A stretch of 11,497 bases of DNA from Kocuria sp. p3-SID1428. GTDB lineage: Bacteria; Actinomycetota; Actinomycetes; Actinomycetales; Micrococcaceae. Made by a program: the position numbers and the translations under genes. The stretch lies in contig NZ_JALXVH010000070.1 of NCBI RefSeq assembly GCF_025149945.1, forward strand, positions 1 through 11,497, written 5' to 3'. A model generated the notes under the pieces. It was not told the origin of the DNA and searched no databases. It saw only the letters and a program-made list of their open reading frames with translations. Below, piece by piece: positions 1 through 8,001 of the stretch (positions within the stretch are counted from its first letter, which is position 1; each line of letters opens with the position of its first letter).

Positions 1-30
1 CGGCCCCGCTTCACCGTTCGAGGAGGAACT

Positions 31-3000
31 TCAGCCCATCAGCTTGGCGACCAGCACCTCGGCGAACTCGCGGGTGATGTCTCCGTAGTTCAGCGAGAAG
101 TCGTCGTCCACGCGCGTGGGGATCAGCCCCGAGCACAGCACGGCCGCACGGGCGTAGAGCCCGGGAAGCTCCGCGCCGATCGGCACGGACAGCAGCTGCA
201 GCGACTCATCCCACGAGGCCAGCGGGGCCCCGGCCTGGCGGGCGGCCAGGTGCTTGCCCAGTCCGGAGTTCACCAGACGGCTGTGGCCCGACTCGACGTC
301 GGCCTCCGTGCGGAACCGGTAGCGCGTGCGGTGGTGGTGGTTGATCCGGAACAGCCCGGCCTGCTCGCGGTCGGTCGTGGCGTGCCAGGTGGCATCGGCC
401 GGGTCGAAGCGCTCGGCCACGCCGTTGTACTGCATCTCCGCGCGCGGCAGCCCCTGCTCGACCTCCGACAGCGGCGGCAGGGTGTCGAGCATGACCGGAC
501 CGGCCCCGTAGACCACGTCGCACAGGCCCTCGGGCAGATGCTCCACGACGGCCTCGAGCTCGGCGTCCATGATCAGCGACATGGAGTGATCCTCCGGCGA
601 CAGGGTCAGCACGGAGCCGCCGGCCTTCTCCGCCGCCGCGGCCACCTGGGCCTCCTTCTGCGGGGTCCATCCGCCGGTCAGCAGCACGGTGCCGTCCACG
701 AGCTGGGCCAGCGCCGGCGAGCAGACCTGCCAGCGGCGCACCGTCCAGTTGGCGTCGCGGATCGTCTCCAGGAACCCGAGCGCGTGGAGATTGCCCACGA
801 ACCACTCCTCGAAGCGCTCGGTGTCTTCGAGCTGGCGAGCCACGATGGACAGCGACGAGCGCTTGCCGCCACCCAGGAACGTCAGGGCGTCGCGGAACGG
901 CGCCCACGACGACGGGTGCTCCCCGATCTCCGGGCCGATGAACTGCAGGGCGTCCGCCGAGCCCACCTCGGAGACCGCGGAGGCCTTGGTCAGCCGACCC
1001 GGATAGCGCTTCTCCATCCCGCAGTCGCGGCAGCGCCCGAAGATCCAAGGGGCCTTGGACTTGGGGTCCATGGGCGGGATCACGATCCGGTGCCGGCCCG
1101 TCTTCAGGCACGACGGCCCCTCGTGCTCCGGCAGGACATTCTCCCGGGGCACCAGCAGCTGCCCCTCCGCCGAGTGCCACCCCGGCACGAGCGGCAGCTC
1201 GACATCCGTCTCGACCGCGCGGGCCTCCAGGTTGTCGAAGGCGCCCTGGACATACTCCTCGGGCAGCTCCTGGGCCGTGGCGGCCGTGACGGGCCACAGC
1301 GCGTCCTGCGGCTCGTGGAGCATCTCGCCCTCGTAGCCCAGCGAACGCTGGGTGATGTAGAAGCTGGTGTCGCGCACCTGGTAGGCGATCCGCTGCTTGA
1401 CCGTGCGCCCGGCCTTGAGGACCAGGATGTAGTCGTTGGGCCGCAGCCGGCCGTCCGGGCCGACCATGGGGGTCGAATCCACCGAGATCTGGAACGGAGG
1501 GGTGCGGTTCTCCGCCAGCTTGTGCCGCTCCAGCCGAAAGGTCTCGGCGTGGCGCCACTCGACCTCCAGGGTCAGGGGATCATCCGAGTCGGAGACCACG
1601 GTGATCTGCGGCGGGCGCTGGGTGGACCAGCGGATGACGTCGCCGGGGATGCGCAGGCCGCCGGAGAGGCGGATCGAGGGGACCAGGCGCGGGACCATGC
1701 CGGAGAAGTTGTCGTCCGCGGTCAGCTCGGGGTTGCCCGCGCGCAGGACCTGGACGCCGTCGAACAGCGCCCACCCCTCCGGCAGCCCCGCGGTGCCCGC
1801 GGGCAGGAAGGTGAAGTCCGGCGAGGCGGAGTCCTCCAGGATCGCGCGCATGCCTGCGATCAGATCCTCGTCGTCGCGGATCAGGACCCGGCACGGCCAG
1901 GCCGCGGGGATGTGGTCCACCGAGATGTAGGTGTCGGAGAAGCCGTCCTTGGCGAAGATGACCACCGGCCGCGGCGAGCGATGGAAGCTGTGCGCACCGG
2001 CGGACAGGTTCAGCTCGCCGCGCAGCAGCGACTGCGGGTCGATGCGCGCGGAGTAGGCGGAGATCCCCAGGTAGGCATCGCCCATGTAGGACAGGAAGAC
2101 GGAGCGCGGGCCTGCGGTGGTCTCCAGCTCCACATCGCGGTCGGCCATGTAGCGCTTGGGCACCACGAAGCCGAACTCGAACTGCGGGTTGCCGACGTAG
2201 TCGACGGAGTCGACCAGGGTCAGGGACGCGGAGTGCTCGCCGGGGCGGGAGGTCGCCGAGCGGCGCACGGGCACCGGGCCGCCTGCGGAGTCGCGCGAGC
2301 GCTCCCAGCGGATGAGCTCGGAGCGGGCGATCTCCAGCCCGGGATCGCGGGTGGAGGAGGTGGACCACAGCTTCTTCATCTCGGCCGAGACCTCGGTGTC
2401 GGCCACGTCGAGCCAGAAGTCCAGGTAGATGCCGAGCTCCCCTGCCGAGAGCCCCTGGGCCATGGTCAGCTCCATGTCCTCGAACATCTGGTGCAGCTGG
2501 CGGCGCTCTGACTCCCCCAGCAGGGACTGGGACAGCGCCAGGCCCACCGGCCGCTGATTCAGGGCATCGCCCACGGGCAGGCCGACCTCGCCGTCGCGCA
2601 GCTCGAGCCAGTAGCGCACAGCGTCCCAGTAGCCCTCGGCGTCCTTCTTGAAGGAGGTCTCCAGCGCCTTGGCATGGTCCTGGCCTGCCCCGAGCAGGAC
2701 CGACAGCGGGAGGTAGAAGGCCGTGGCCGCCTTGGCCCCGGTGCGCGAGGCCAGGCGGGAGGTGTGGCGTCCGGCCACGGCGAACAGGCACAGCAGTGCG
2801 ACGACCGGCGGCGGGGCCAGCTCCTCCAGGGAGTCCAGGGCACGGCGCGAGTCGCGGTACCACAGCGTGTTCATGCGCGTGAAGGTCTCCAGGACCGGGG
2901 TGCGCGATCCATCAAGGACCAGCAGCGGCGTCACCGAATCGGCGATCGCGCGCAGGACCGAGGGACCGTCCATCTCGTGCTCGGCGCCGATCCTGGCAAG

Positions 3001-3276
3001 CACGGAGTCATCGAGATCCAGCGGGACCAGCTCACCGGCCTTGTCCGTTCCGAACAGCGCCGCGCACACGGCGTCGTTCCAGCGCAGGTACTCGATCTCC
3101 GCGGCGCTGCGGGCGATCCGATGGTCTCCGAGGCTGAGCCCTCGTGTGTGAGCCAACTGCTCCTCCGTCCGCGGCTCCCCGAGCCGCCGTCCTGATCCGG
3201 ATGCCTGCCGGCCACGGTCCGCAGCCGGCTCTCTGGTGCCAGAGTCCCCGCCCGAACGGGTGCGTTCGGGCAGCAC
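31..3276 (-). CDS. Large protein of unknown function (1081 aa), partner of divergent SNF2 helicase
   Basis: I do not recognise this family. Residues 1-45 are R/G/S-rich and look disordered. Residues 60-300 are mainly helical, with a WNDAV...ALFG segment near 66-76. Residues 350-650 look beta-rich and include a GGLRIPG...PPQITV stretch at 539-560. A possible zinc site is formed by C723, H729, C749 and C752 (C-x5-H...CxxC). The C-terminal 250 residues include an INHHHRTRYRFR stretch near 978-989. No nuclease, protease or ATPase motif, signal peptide or convincing membrane helix is visible. The GTG start at 3276 lies 5 nt after a TACAAT box, which fits leaderless translation. A TTG at 3156, preceded by GGAGGAG, would instead give 1041 aa and drop the low-complexity tail. 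The gene stands back to back with the SNF2 gene, so a shared DNA-related task is inferred. The open frame is certain; the function is not. Confidence 0.85.
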   Translation of the reverse strand: MLPERTRSGGDSGTREPAADRGRQASGSGRRLGEPRTEEQLAHTRGLSLGDHRIARSAAEIEYLRWNDAVCAALFGTDKAGELVPLDLDDSVLARIGAEHEMDGPSVLRAIADSVTPLLVLDGSRTPVLETFTRMNTLWYRDSRRALDSLEELAPPPVVALLCLFAVAGRHTSRLASRTGAKAATAFYLPLSVLLGAGQDHAKALETSFKKDAEGYWDAVRYWLELRDGEVGLPVGDALNQRPVGLALSQSLLGESERRQLHQMFEDMELTMAQGLSAGELGIYLDFWLDVADTEVSAEMKKLWSTSSTRDPGLEIARSELIRWERSRDSAGGPVPVRRSATSRPGEHSASLTLVDSVDYVGNPQFEFGFVVPKRYMADRDVELETTAGPRSVFLSYMGDAYLGISAYSARIDPQSLLRGELNLSAGAHSFHRSPRPVVIFAKDGFSDTYISVDHIPAAWPCRVLIRDDEDLIAGMRAILEDSASPDFTFLPAGTAGLPEGWALFDGVQVLRAGNPELTADDNFSGMVPRLVPSIRLSGGLRIPGDVIRWSTQRPPQITVVSDSDDPLTLEVEWRHAETFRLERHKLAENRTPPFQISVDSTPMVGPDGRLRPNDYILVLKAGRTVKQRIAYQVRDTSFYITQRSLGYEGEMLHEPQDALWPVTAATAQELPEEYVQGAFDNLEARAVETDVELPLVPGWHSAEGQLLVPRENVLPEHEGPSCLKTGRHRIVIPPMDPKSKAPWIFGRCRDCGMEKRYPGRLTKASAVSEVGSADALQFIGPEIGEHPSSWAPFRDALTFLGGGKRSSLSIVARQLEDTERFEEWFVGNLHALGFLETIRDANWTVRRWQVCSPALAQLVDGTVLLTGGWTPQKEAQVAAAAEKAGGSVLTLSPEDHSMSLIMDAELEAVVEHLPEGLCDVVYGAGPVMLDTLPPLSEVEQGLPRAEMQYNGVAERFDPADATWHATTDREQAGLFRINHHHRTRYRFRTEADVESGHSRLVNSGLGKHLAARQAGAPLASWDESLQLLSVPIGAELPGLYARAAVLCSGLIPTRVDDDFSLNYGDITREFAEVLVAKLMG

Positions 3277-3280
3277 CTCC

Positions 3281-3309
3281 CATTGTAGGTCCCGGGTCCC
3301 ACGTAGAAT
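3281..3309 (+). promoter_or_regulatory. Promoter of the SNF2 gene, probably leaderless
   Basis: TAGAAT at 3304-3309 is followed by seven bases and then the ATG at 3317, so the transcript would start at about 3316-3317 without a 5' leader. A weak -35 (CATTGT, 3281-3286) sits at a 17-nt spacing and overlaps the opposing TACAAT. This spacing decides the ATG at 3317 over an in-frame GTG at 3236, which lies upstream of the promoter. Confidence 0.65.
3282..3287 (-). promoter_or_regulatory. -10 box (TACAAT) of the 1081-aa gene
   Basis: Read on the minus strand, TACAAT is followed by five bases and then the GTG at 3276. Transcription would start at or beside the G of that GTG, giving a leaderless mRNA, which is common in actinobacteria. 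No convincing -35 is seen about 17 nt upstream. The box overlaps the -35 region of the divergent SNF2 promoter. Confidence 0.55.
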
Positions 3310-3316
3310 CGCTCGG

Positions 3317-6300
3317 ATGACCGCCTCACCGACCTCCGAGCCCTCCGGATGGAAGCGCGCGCTCGAGCGGATGCTCGACGACGAGCAGAACGAGGCGCTC
3401 GAGGCCTCCGCCGATGACGGGGCATCGGCCCAGGTCGGGCTCGAGTTCGACCTGCAGCTGCCGCTGCTGCGCCGGGTGCGCCAGGCGGCGCCGGCGGCAG
3501 GGGCTCCCTACACACTGGGAATGCGACCGGTGCGCCGCGGGGCGCGCGGGAACTGGATCCGCGGCGGGCTGGACTGGGAGCGCGTGGTGGATGCCGGTCG
3601 CACGGGAGCCGTGAGCCCCGAGCAGGCGGATTGGTTCGACGAGCTGCGCGTGCTCGCGAACGTCCGTTCGCGCCAGATCGCCCACGATCGGCACTGGATC
3701 AGGGTGGAGCACTACGAATCGCCCATGCTGTGGTCGCTGCTCGAGCGTGCCGAGCAGCTGGAGATCTCCCTCATCAGCGCCGGCAGTGGCCGTCCCGTCG
3801 TGCTGGATCCTGCCGGGCGCTTCCAGGTCGATCTGAGCCGCGACGAGGACCAGGGGCTGGTCCTGCACCCTGAGGTCGTGGTCGAGGACGAGGGCGTGCG
3901 CCGCGTGATCCCGCTGACCTCCGCCGGTGTGGTGGGCGATCCGGGCCACGGCCTGTTCTTCCCGGTCGCCGAGCACGACGGCCCTCCGGCCTTCTCCGGC
4001 TCCGCGCCCGAGCACCTGGACCCGGAGTCCGATCTCAACGCCATGTCGCTGCGCCTGGTTCCGCTGAGCACGCGACTGACCCGCGAGCAGCGCCGCTTCC
4101 TGGAGACCGCGCAGGAGATGACGGTCCCGCAGGAGGAGGTCCAGGAATTCGTCGAGCGCTGGTTCCCCCGCCTGCAGCAGCGCATCTCCATGACCAGCGA
4201 CGACGGCTCGATCGAGCTGCCGGACGTCGCAGCTCCGGAGATGGTCCTCACGGTGACCCACGACGACCTCACGGTGCGGCTGGAATGGGAGTGGGAGTAT
4301 CAGCTGGGCGCCGAGCGCCTTCGGCTGCCCTTCCGTCCCGCCGATCCCCTCGGCACCGAGCCCGTGCGCCGCGACTCCACCTGGGAGTCGTCCATGACCA
4401 CGGCCGTGCACCGGCGCATCCCGGAGCTCGAGTTCCGACGCAGCGCCTACGTGGGCTACGACGCCGTGGTGCTGCTGCGCGACTGGCTGCCCGAGCTCGA
4501 GCGGATCCACGACCTGCGCATCGAGACCCGCGGCACCGAGCCGGCCTACCGCCCCTCGCAGGATCCGCCGGAGATCACGGTGTCCACGGCCTCGAGCCAG
4601 CGCCGCGACTGGTTCGATCTGGGCGTCTCGATCCGCGTGGGCGACTTCCACGTGGCCTTCTCGGACATCTTCAAGGCGCTGGCTCAGGGCCAGGACGTGA
4701 TGATGCTGCCCGACGGCACCTGGTTCAGCCTCGACGCCCCGCGCTTCGAGAAGCTGAGGGACCTGCTCAAGGAGGCCCGCTCCCTGCAGGACACGCCCAC
4801 GGATGCGCCCATGATCTCGCGGCACCAGCTCGGGCTGTGGGAGGAGTTCGAGGAGCTGGCCGATCGCTCCGAGCCGGTCAGCCGCTGGCGCGAGGCCGTG
4901 ACCCGGCTGGGCGCGGACCTCCAGGAGGAGGACCCGCCGGAGGTGCCGCAGGCGCTGAACGCGCGGCTGCGCCCGTATCAGGTCGACGGCTTCCGCTGGC
5001 TGGCCGCACTGCACGACCTCGGCCTGGGCGGCGTGCTGGCCGATGACATGGGCCTGGGCAAGACGGTGCAGACCATCGCCATGTTCCAGCGGGCCCGCGA
5101 CCGCGCCGCCGCAGGCGTGCCCGATGCTCCCGCCGGCGGACCCTTCCTGGTGGTCGCGCCCACCTCCGTCGTGGCGAACTGGGTCTCGGAGATCCGGCGC
5201 TTCGCCCCGGAGCTGTCCGTGCGCTCCATGCCCGGCACGGCCTCGGCCACGGGTGAGGATCCGCAGCGGCTGGCCGAAGATCACGACGTCGTCGTGATCT
5301 CCTACGCGCTGCTGCGCCTGGACGAGCAGTTGTGGAGCGCGATCGACTTCTCCGCCGTCGTGCTGGATGAGGCCCAGTTCGTGAAGAACCCGCGCACCCG
5401 CGCCCACCGCGCCGCGCGGGCTCTGCGCACCGACACCACGATCGCCGTGACCGGCACCCCGCTGGAGAACGGGCTGACCGACCTGTGGGCACTGCTGGCG
5501 CTGACCGCTCCGGGGCTGTTCCCGTCCCGCAGACGCTTCGCCGAGACCTACCAGCGCCCCATCGAGACCACGGGCGATCGCGCCGCGCTGTCGCGGATGC
5601 GCCGGCGCCTGGCCCCGTTCATGCTGCGCCGCACCAAGGAGTCCGTGGATCTGCAGCTGCCGCCCAAGATCGAGCAGACCCTCGAGATCGAGCTGTCCGA
5701 GGAGCACCGTCGCCTCTACAACCTGCACCTGCAGCGCGAGCGCTCCAAGGTCCTCGGTCTGCTGCAGGACCTCAACGGCAACCGATTCACGATCTTCCAG
5801 TCGCTGACCAAGCTGCGGCTGATGGCCCTGGACCCGTCGCTGGTGGACCCCGAGATGGAGGTCCCCTCCTCCAAGCTCGAGGTGCTCTTCGAGCATCTGC
5901 CGGAGATCATCGCCGAAGGCCACCGCCCGCTCGTGTTCTCGCAGTTCACCGGGTTCCTCAAGCTCGCGGCCGCGCGCCTGGACCGGCTCGGCATCCCCTA
6001 TTCCTATCTGGACGGCTCGACCCGCGACCGCGCCTCGGCGATCGAGGACTTCCGCTCGGGGCGCACCCGGGTCTTCCTGGTCTCCCTCAAGGCCGGCGGC
6101 ACGGGGCTGAACCTTGTCGAGGCCGACTACTGCTTCCTGCTGGATCCCTGGTGGAACCCCATGGCGGAGAACCAGGCGATCGACCGTGCCCACAGAATCG
6201 GTCAGACCCGGAAGGTGCTCGTCTACCGTCTGATCGCCCAGGGCACGATCGAGCAGAAGGTCATGGAGCTCAAGAGCCGCAAGGCCGCCCTGTTCGACTC

Positions 6301-6373
6301 CGTGATGGACGACGACGGTACCTTCGCCTCCCAGCTCAGCGCCGACGACGTCCTCGAGCTGCTGCGGGACTGA
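3317..6373 (+). CDS. SNF2-family DEAD/DEAH helicase (dsDNA translocase), 1018 aa
   Basis: This is an ATP-driven double-stranded-DNA translocase of the bacterial SNF2/RapA-like group, presumed cytoplasmic. The N-terminal ~410 residues are family-specific and have no cysteines, so there is no SWIM zinc finger. Residues ~420-490 (DWFDLGVSIRVG...LPDGTWFSL) match the SNF2-associated region usual just before the motor. The motor is complete: Walker A DMGLGKT (577-583), motif Ia APTSVVANW (614-622), DEAQ box (684-687), TGTPLEN (712-718), motif IV VFSQFTGF (873-880), motif V SLKAGGTGLNL (923-933) and motif VI QAIDRAHRIGQTR (953-965). The start at 3317 is chosen because a -10 box lies seven bases upstream. 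The gene is divergent from the 1081-aa unknown gene. The enzymatic class is very likely; the biological role (repair, transcription recycling or phage defence) is open. Confidence 0.93.
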   Translation: MTASPTSEPSGWKRALERMLDDEQNEALEASADDGASAQVGLEFDLQLPLLRRVRQAAPAAGAPYTLGMRPVRRGARGNWIRGGLDWERVVDAGRTGAVSPEQADWFDELRVLANVRSRQIAHDRHWIRVEHYESPMLWSLLERAEQLEISLISAGSGRPVVLDPAGRFQVDLSRDEDQGLVLHPEVVVEDEGVRRVIPLTSAGVVGDPGHGLFFPVAEHDGPPAFSGSAPEHLDPESDLNAMSLRLVPLSTRLTREQRRFLETAQEMTVPQEEVQEFVERWFPRLQQRISMTSDDGSIELPDVAAPEMVLTVTHDDLTVRLEWEWEYQLGAERLRLPFRPADPLGTEPVRRDSTWESSMTTAVHRRIPELEFRRSAYVGYDAVVLLRDWLPELERIHDLRIETRGTEPAYRPSQDPPEITVSTASSQRRDWFDLGVSIRVGDFHVAFSDIFKALAQGQDVMMLPDGTWFSLDAPRFEKLRDLLKEARSLQDTPTDAPMISRHQLGLWEEFEELADRSEPVSRWREAVTRLGADLQEEDPPEVPQALNARLRPYQVDGFRWLAALHDLGLGGVLADDMGLGKTVQTIAMFQRARDRAAAGVPDAPAGGPFLVVAPTSVVANWVSEIRRFAPELSVRSMPGTASATGEDPQRLAEDHDVVVISYALLRLDEQLWSAIDFSAVVLDEAQFVKNPRTRAHRAARALRTDTTIAVTGTPLENGLTDLWALLALTAPGLFPSRRRFAETYQRPIETTGDRAALSRMRRRLAPFMLRRTKESVDLQLPPKIEQTLEIELSEEHRRLYNLHLQRERSKVLGLLQDLNGNRFTIFQSLTKLRLMALDPSLVDPEMEVPSSKLEVLFEHLPEIIAEGHRPLVFSQFTGFLKLAAARLDRLGIPYSYLDGSTRDRASAIEDFRSGRTRVFLVSLKAGGTGLNLVEADYCFLLDPWWNPMAENQAIDRAHRIGQTRKVLVYRLIAQGTIEQKVMELKSRKAALFDSVMDDDGTFASQLSADDVLELLRD

Positions 6374-6414
6374 CGCCTCCCCGCGCCAGACTCCCTGTGA
6401 TGCCCGCGGCGTCA
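6371..6414 (+). other. Imperfect inverted repeat after the SNF2 gene
   Basis: TGACGCC (6371-6377, including the stop codon) can pair with GGCGTCA (6408-6414), with a possible inner CGCG/CGCG pairing. The loop is long and no T-run follows, so this is a poor terminator. A CATAAT at 6413-6418 directly after it could be a weak -10 box. Confidence 0.2.
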
Positions 6415-6440
6415 TAATGGGGTGCGGGGCCTGTGATCCC

Positions 6441-6469
6441 GTGAGACTGCGCCCGGATTCGTCTAGCGT
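6441..6469 (+). promoter_or_regulatory. Candidate promoter for the 382-aa unknown gene
   Basis: GTGAGA (6441-6446) and TAGCGT (6464-6469) are 17 nt apart and match the -35 and -10 consensus partly. Transcription from here would leave a 5' leader of about 180 nt before the GTG at 6659. The 285-nt gap between SNF2 and that gene otherwise shows only the inverted repeat at its left end and an unconvincing 78-codon open frame. Confidence 0.3.
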
Positions 6470-6643
6470 GGAGGCCGCGCGTGAGTGTCCGGGACATGCA
6501 TCCTGCGAACGAGACGCGCAAGCACCTGGACTGGCGCTGTGCGCCCTGCCCGTGTACCGCTCACCGCCCTGGCGCTGCCCCGTCGAGCGCACTCGTCTCG
6601 TGACGTCGCCCGCGGCCTGCCCCGCACCCACCTTCTGCCTGCC

Positions 6644-6650
6644 GAGGAAG
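6644..6650 (+). promoter_or_regulatory. Ribosome binding site that fixes the GTG start at 6659
   Basis: GAGGAAG lies eight bases before the GTG at 6659. The open frame runs 58 codons further upstream, but that extension is Arg-rich, varied in codon use and has no ribosome site, so the GTG is chosen. Confidence 0.7.
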
Positions 6651-6658
6651 TGATCGCC

Positions 6659-7807
6659 GTGTCCCCTATCTCCGCGGACCGGCCCGAGTCAGCGGATGCC
6701 CCCGCCCAGGTCGCCGACTGGCTCGTCGCCTCCGGGCTCGCCCCCGCCGATATCCGCCGCCGTCTGCACACGCTGTTCCCGGACAGAGCTCCGAGCAGCT
6801 GGGACGACTGGCTGCGCCGCGACGTCCTCGGCGAGCCGGCCGCCCTTCCTCGACCTCCCTACGACGAGCGCCAGCTGCGTCTGGGCGTGGAGATCGTCGC
6901 AGCCCTGGCAGAGGGCCTGACCCCCGATCCCTGCGGCGCCGCGCTGCTGACCTCGGAGGACGTCGACATCCTCGAGGACCTGACCGGGCGCTACGACCCC
7001 TCCGGAGCCGTCCTGGCCAACTGCCTCACGCTGGTCGGCACGCTGCGCCGGCACGTGAGCTCCGGCCGGCGCCCGGTGCTGCGCCCGTCGCGCTATCAGG
7101 AGCTGCTCCTGGAGACCCGTCTGGTCGCCGATGTCCCCCAAGCCCATCAGCTGCGCTGGCCGCCGGCCGCTGCGGTCGTGGCCCACCGTCTGGGCGACGG
7201 CGACTGGGCCCGGGCGCTGGCCGGGATCGGCCTGGACGGCGGTCAGCCCTGCGAGCCGAGGCAGCGGGCCCTTCCCACGGCCCGGGAGATCCAGGAGCTC
7301 GACGATCCCGGCATCGGACTGATCGCGGCCCCCGCGGCCGCACACGAGTGGCCCGACGAGACCTGGGACGAGCTCAGAGACCGCCTCCTGGACGAGCTCG
7401 AGGAGCTCGCCTGGAAGGACCTCCTGGTCCTTCGCTACTCCGGGGCCGCCCAGGAGGAGGCGCCCCCTCCCCCGTCGGCCTGGGCACGCACCGGACCGGA
7501 CGGTGCTGTGGTCAGTCTCTCGGGCGTCAACGGCTCGAGCGCACTGTGGCCCTTGGATGAGGACTACTTCCTCGGGGACCGCTGGCGGCAGCCCGCCCAT
7601 GGCGGCATCGCCTGGAACTGCGGGCCTGTGCCCGCCTCCGAGGCCGCCGATCTGATGATCGAGGGCATGCGCTTCGGGCGGATGTGCACCAATCCCTACC
7701 GCTACCGCTGGGGCGTGGGCGATGCCGAGACCGGCTCCGCGGACGAGGACCTCGACGCCTCGGGAGCAGAGGCCTCGGTGCTGTCCTTCCCCCGGCCGAG
7801 CTGCTGA
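6659..7807 (+). CDS. Hypothetical protein, 382 aa
   Basis: I do not recognise this protein. It is soluble, with no signal peptide and no membrane helix. Residues 15-60 look like a small helical module (VADWLVASGLAPADIRRRL...WDDWLRRDV). Residues 60-200 are helical, and 225-265 are strongly acidic and helical (WDELRDRLLDELEELAWKDLL). A Pro-rich linker at 278-283 (APPPPS) leads to a C-terminal part rich in aromatic and glycine residues. That part includes LWPLDEDYFLGDRWRQP (~306-322), GGIAWNCGP and MIEGMRFGRMCTNPYRYRWGVG. The tail (~345-382) is acidic and low in complexity. It follows the SNF2 gene on the same strand after 285 nt, a wide gap with its own possible promoter, so a shared operon is uncertain. 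Codon use resembles its neighbours. That it is a real gene is well supported; the function is unknown. Confidence 0.8.
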   Translation: MSPISADRPESADAPAQVADWLVASGLAPADIRRRLHTLFPDRAPSSWDDWLRRDVLGEPAALPRPPYDERQLRLGVEIVAALAEGLTPDPCGAALLTSEDVDILEDLTGRYDPSGAVLANCLTLVGTLRRHVSSGRRPVLRPSRYQELLLETRLVADVPQAHQLRWPPAAAVVAHRLGDGDWARALAGIGLDGGQPCEPRQRALPTAREIQELDDPGIGLIAAPAAAHEWPDETWDELRDRLLDELEELAWKDLLVLRYSGAAQEEAPPPPSAWARTGPDGAVVSLSGVNGSSALWPLDEDYFLGDRWRQPAHGGIAWNCGPVPASEAADLMIEGMRFGRMCTNPYRYRWGVGDAETGSADEDLDASGAEASVLSFPRPSC

Positions 7808-7853
7808 GCACCTTCGGCCCGGATGCGCTGTGAGCGAGTCCACGCCGACAGCC

Positions 7854-7882
7854 CTGACACGAGCGCCTGCGGCCGGTAGACT
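7854..7882 (+). promoter_or_regulatory. Promoter driving the Mn2+ riboswitch and the VIT transporter
   Basis: CTGACA (7854-7859) and TAGACT (7877-7882) are 17 nt apart and both are close to the housekeeping sigma-factor consensus. The predicted start at about 7889 falls right at the beginning of the riboswitch P1 stem, which supports both calls. Confidence 0.75.
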
Positions 7883-7890
7883 CGCACGAT

Positions 7891-8001
7891 CGAAGGGGAG
7901 TAGCTCCTAGGGCGGCCATCGGCCCCCGGAGGCTCGTCGACATACCGGATTCACGGAGGAGTCCCGGCGAGCCGTCCGCACGCGGATGAGCGAGACCTTC
8001 G
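7891..8001 (+). promoter_or_regulatory. yybP-ykoY family Mn2+ riboswitch
   Basis: The hallmark 5' segment GGGGAGTAGC (7895-7904), the middle CGACATAC (7938-7945) and the 3' GAGCGAGACC (7988-7997) are all present in order. P1 is CGAAGG (7891-7896) with CCTTCG (7996-8001). Between them fold P2 (CTCC at 7904-7907 with GGAG at 7928-7931, extended by GGG/CCC and GGCC/GGCC), P3.1 (GGCTCG 7931-7936 with CGAGCC 7968-7973), P3.2 (GGATTC 7947-7952 with GAGTCC 7959-7964) and a short hairpin at 7974-7987. From knowledge of the family, L1 and L3 dock around Mn2+ and switch on Mn2+ efflux or homeostasis genes. Its position 56 nt before a VIT1-type transporter fits this. I am quite sure of the class; the metal response here is inferred. 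Confidence 0.88.

Noticed and set aside
250..2511. 753-codon plus-strand open frame opposite the 1081-aa gene.
   Set aside because: It is an antisense shadow caused by high GC. The product is rich in R/G/H/Q with no domain, and the minus-strand frame has better codon use and protein-like composition.
3236..3316. 27-codon N-terminal extension of the SNF2 protein from a GTG at 3236.
   Set aside because: It lies upstream of the predicted -10 box at 3304-3309 and overlaps the divergent gene. The ATG at 3317 fits a leaderless start.
6417..6653. 78-codon Cys-rich open frame starting at an ATG after CATAAT and ending inside the ribosome site of the next gene.
   Set aside because: No Shine-Dalgarno site, mixed third-codon bases unlike the neighbours and no recognisable motif. 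It could be a coupling upstream frame, but nothing positive supports it.
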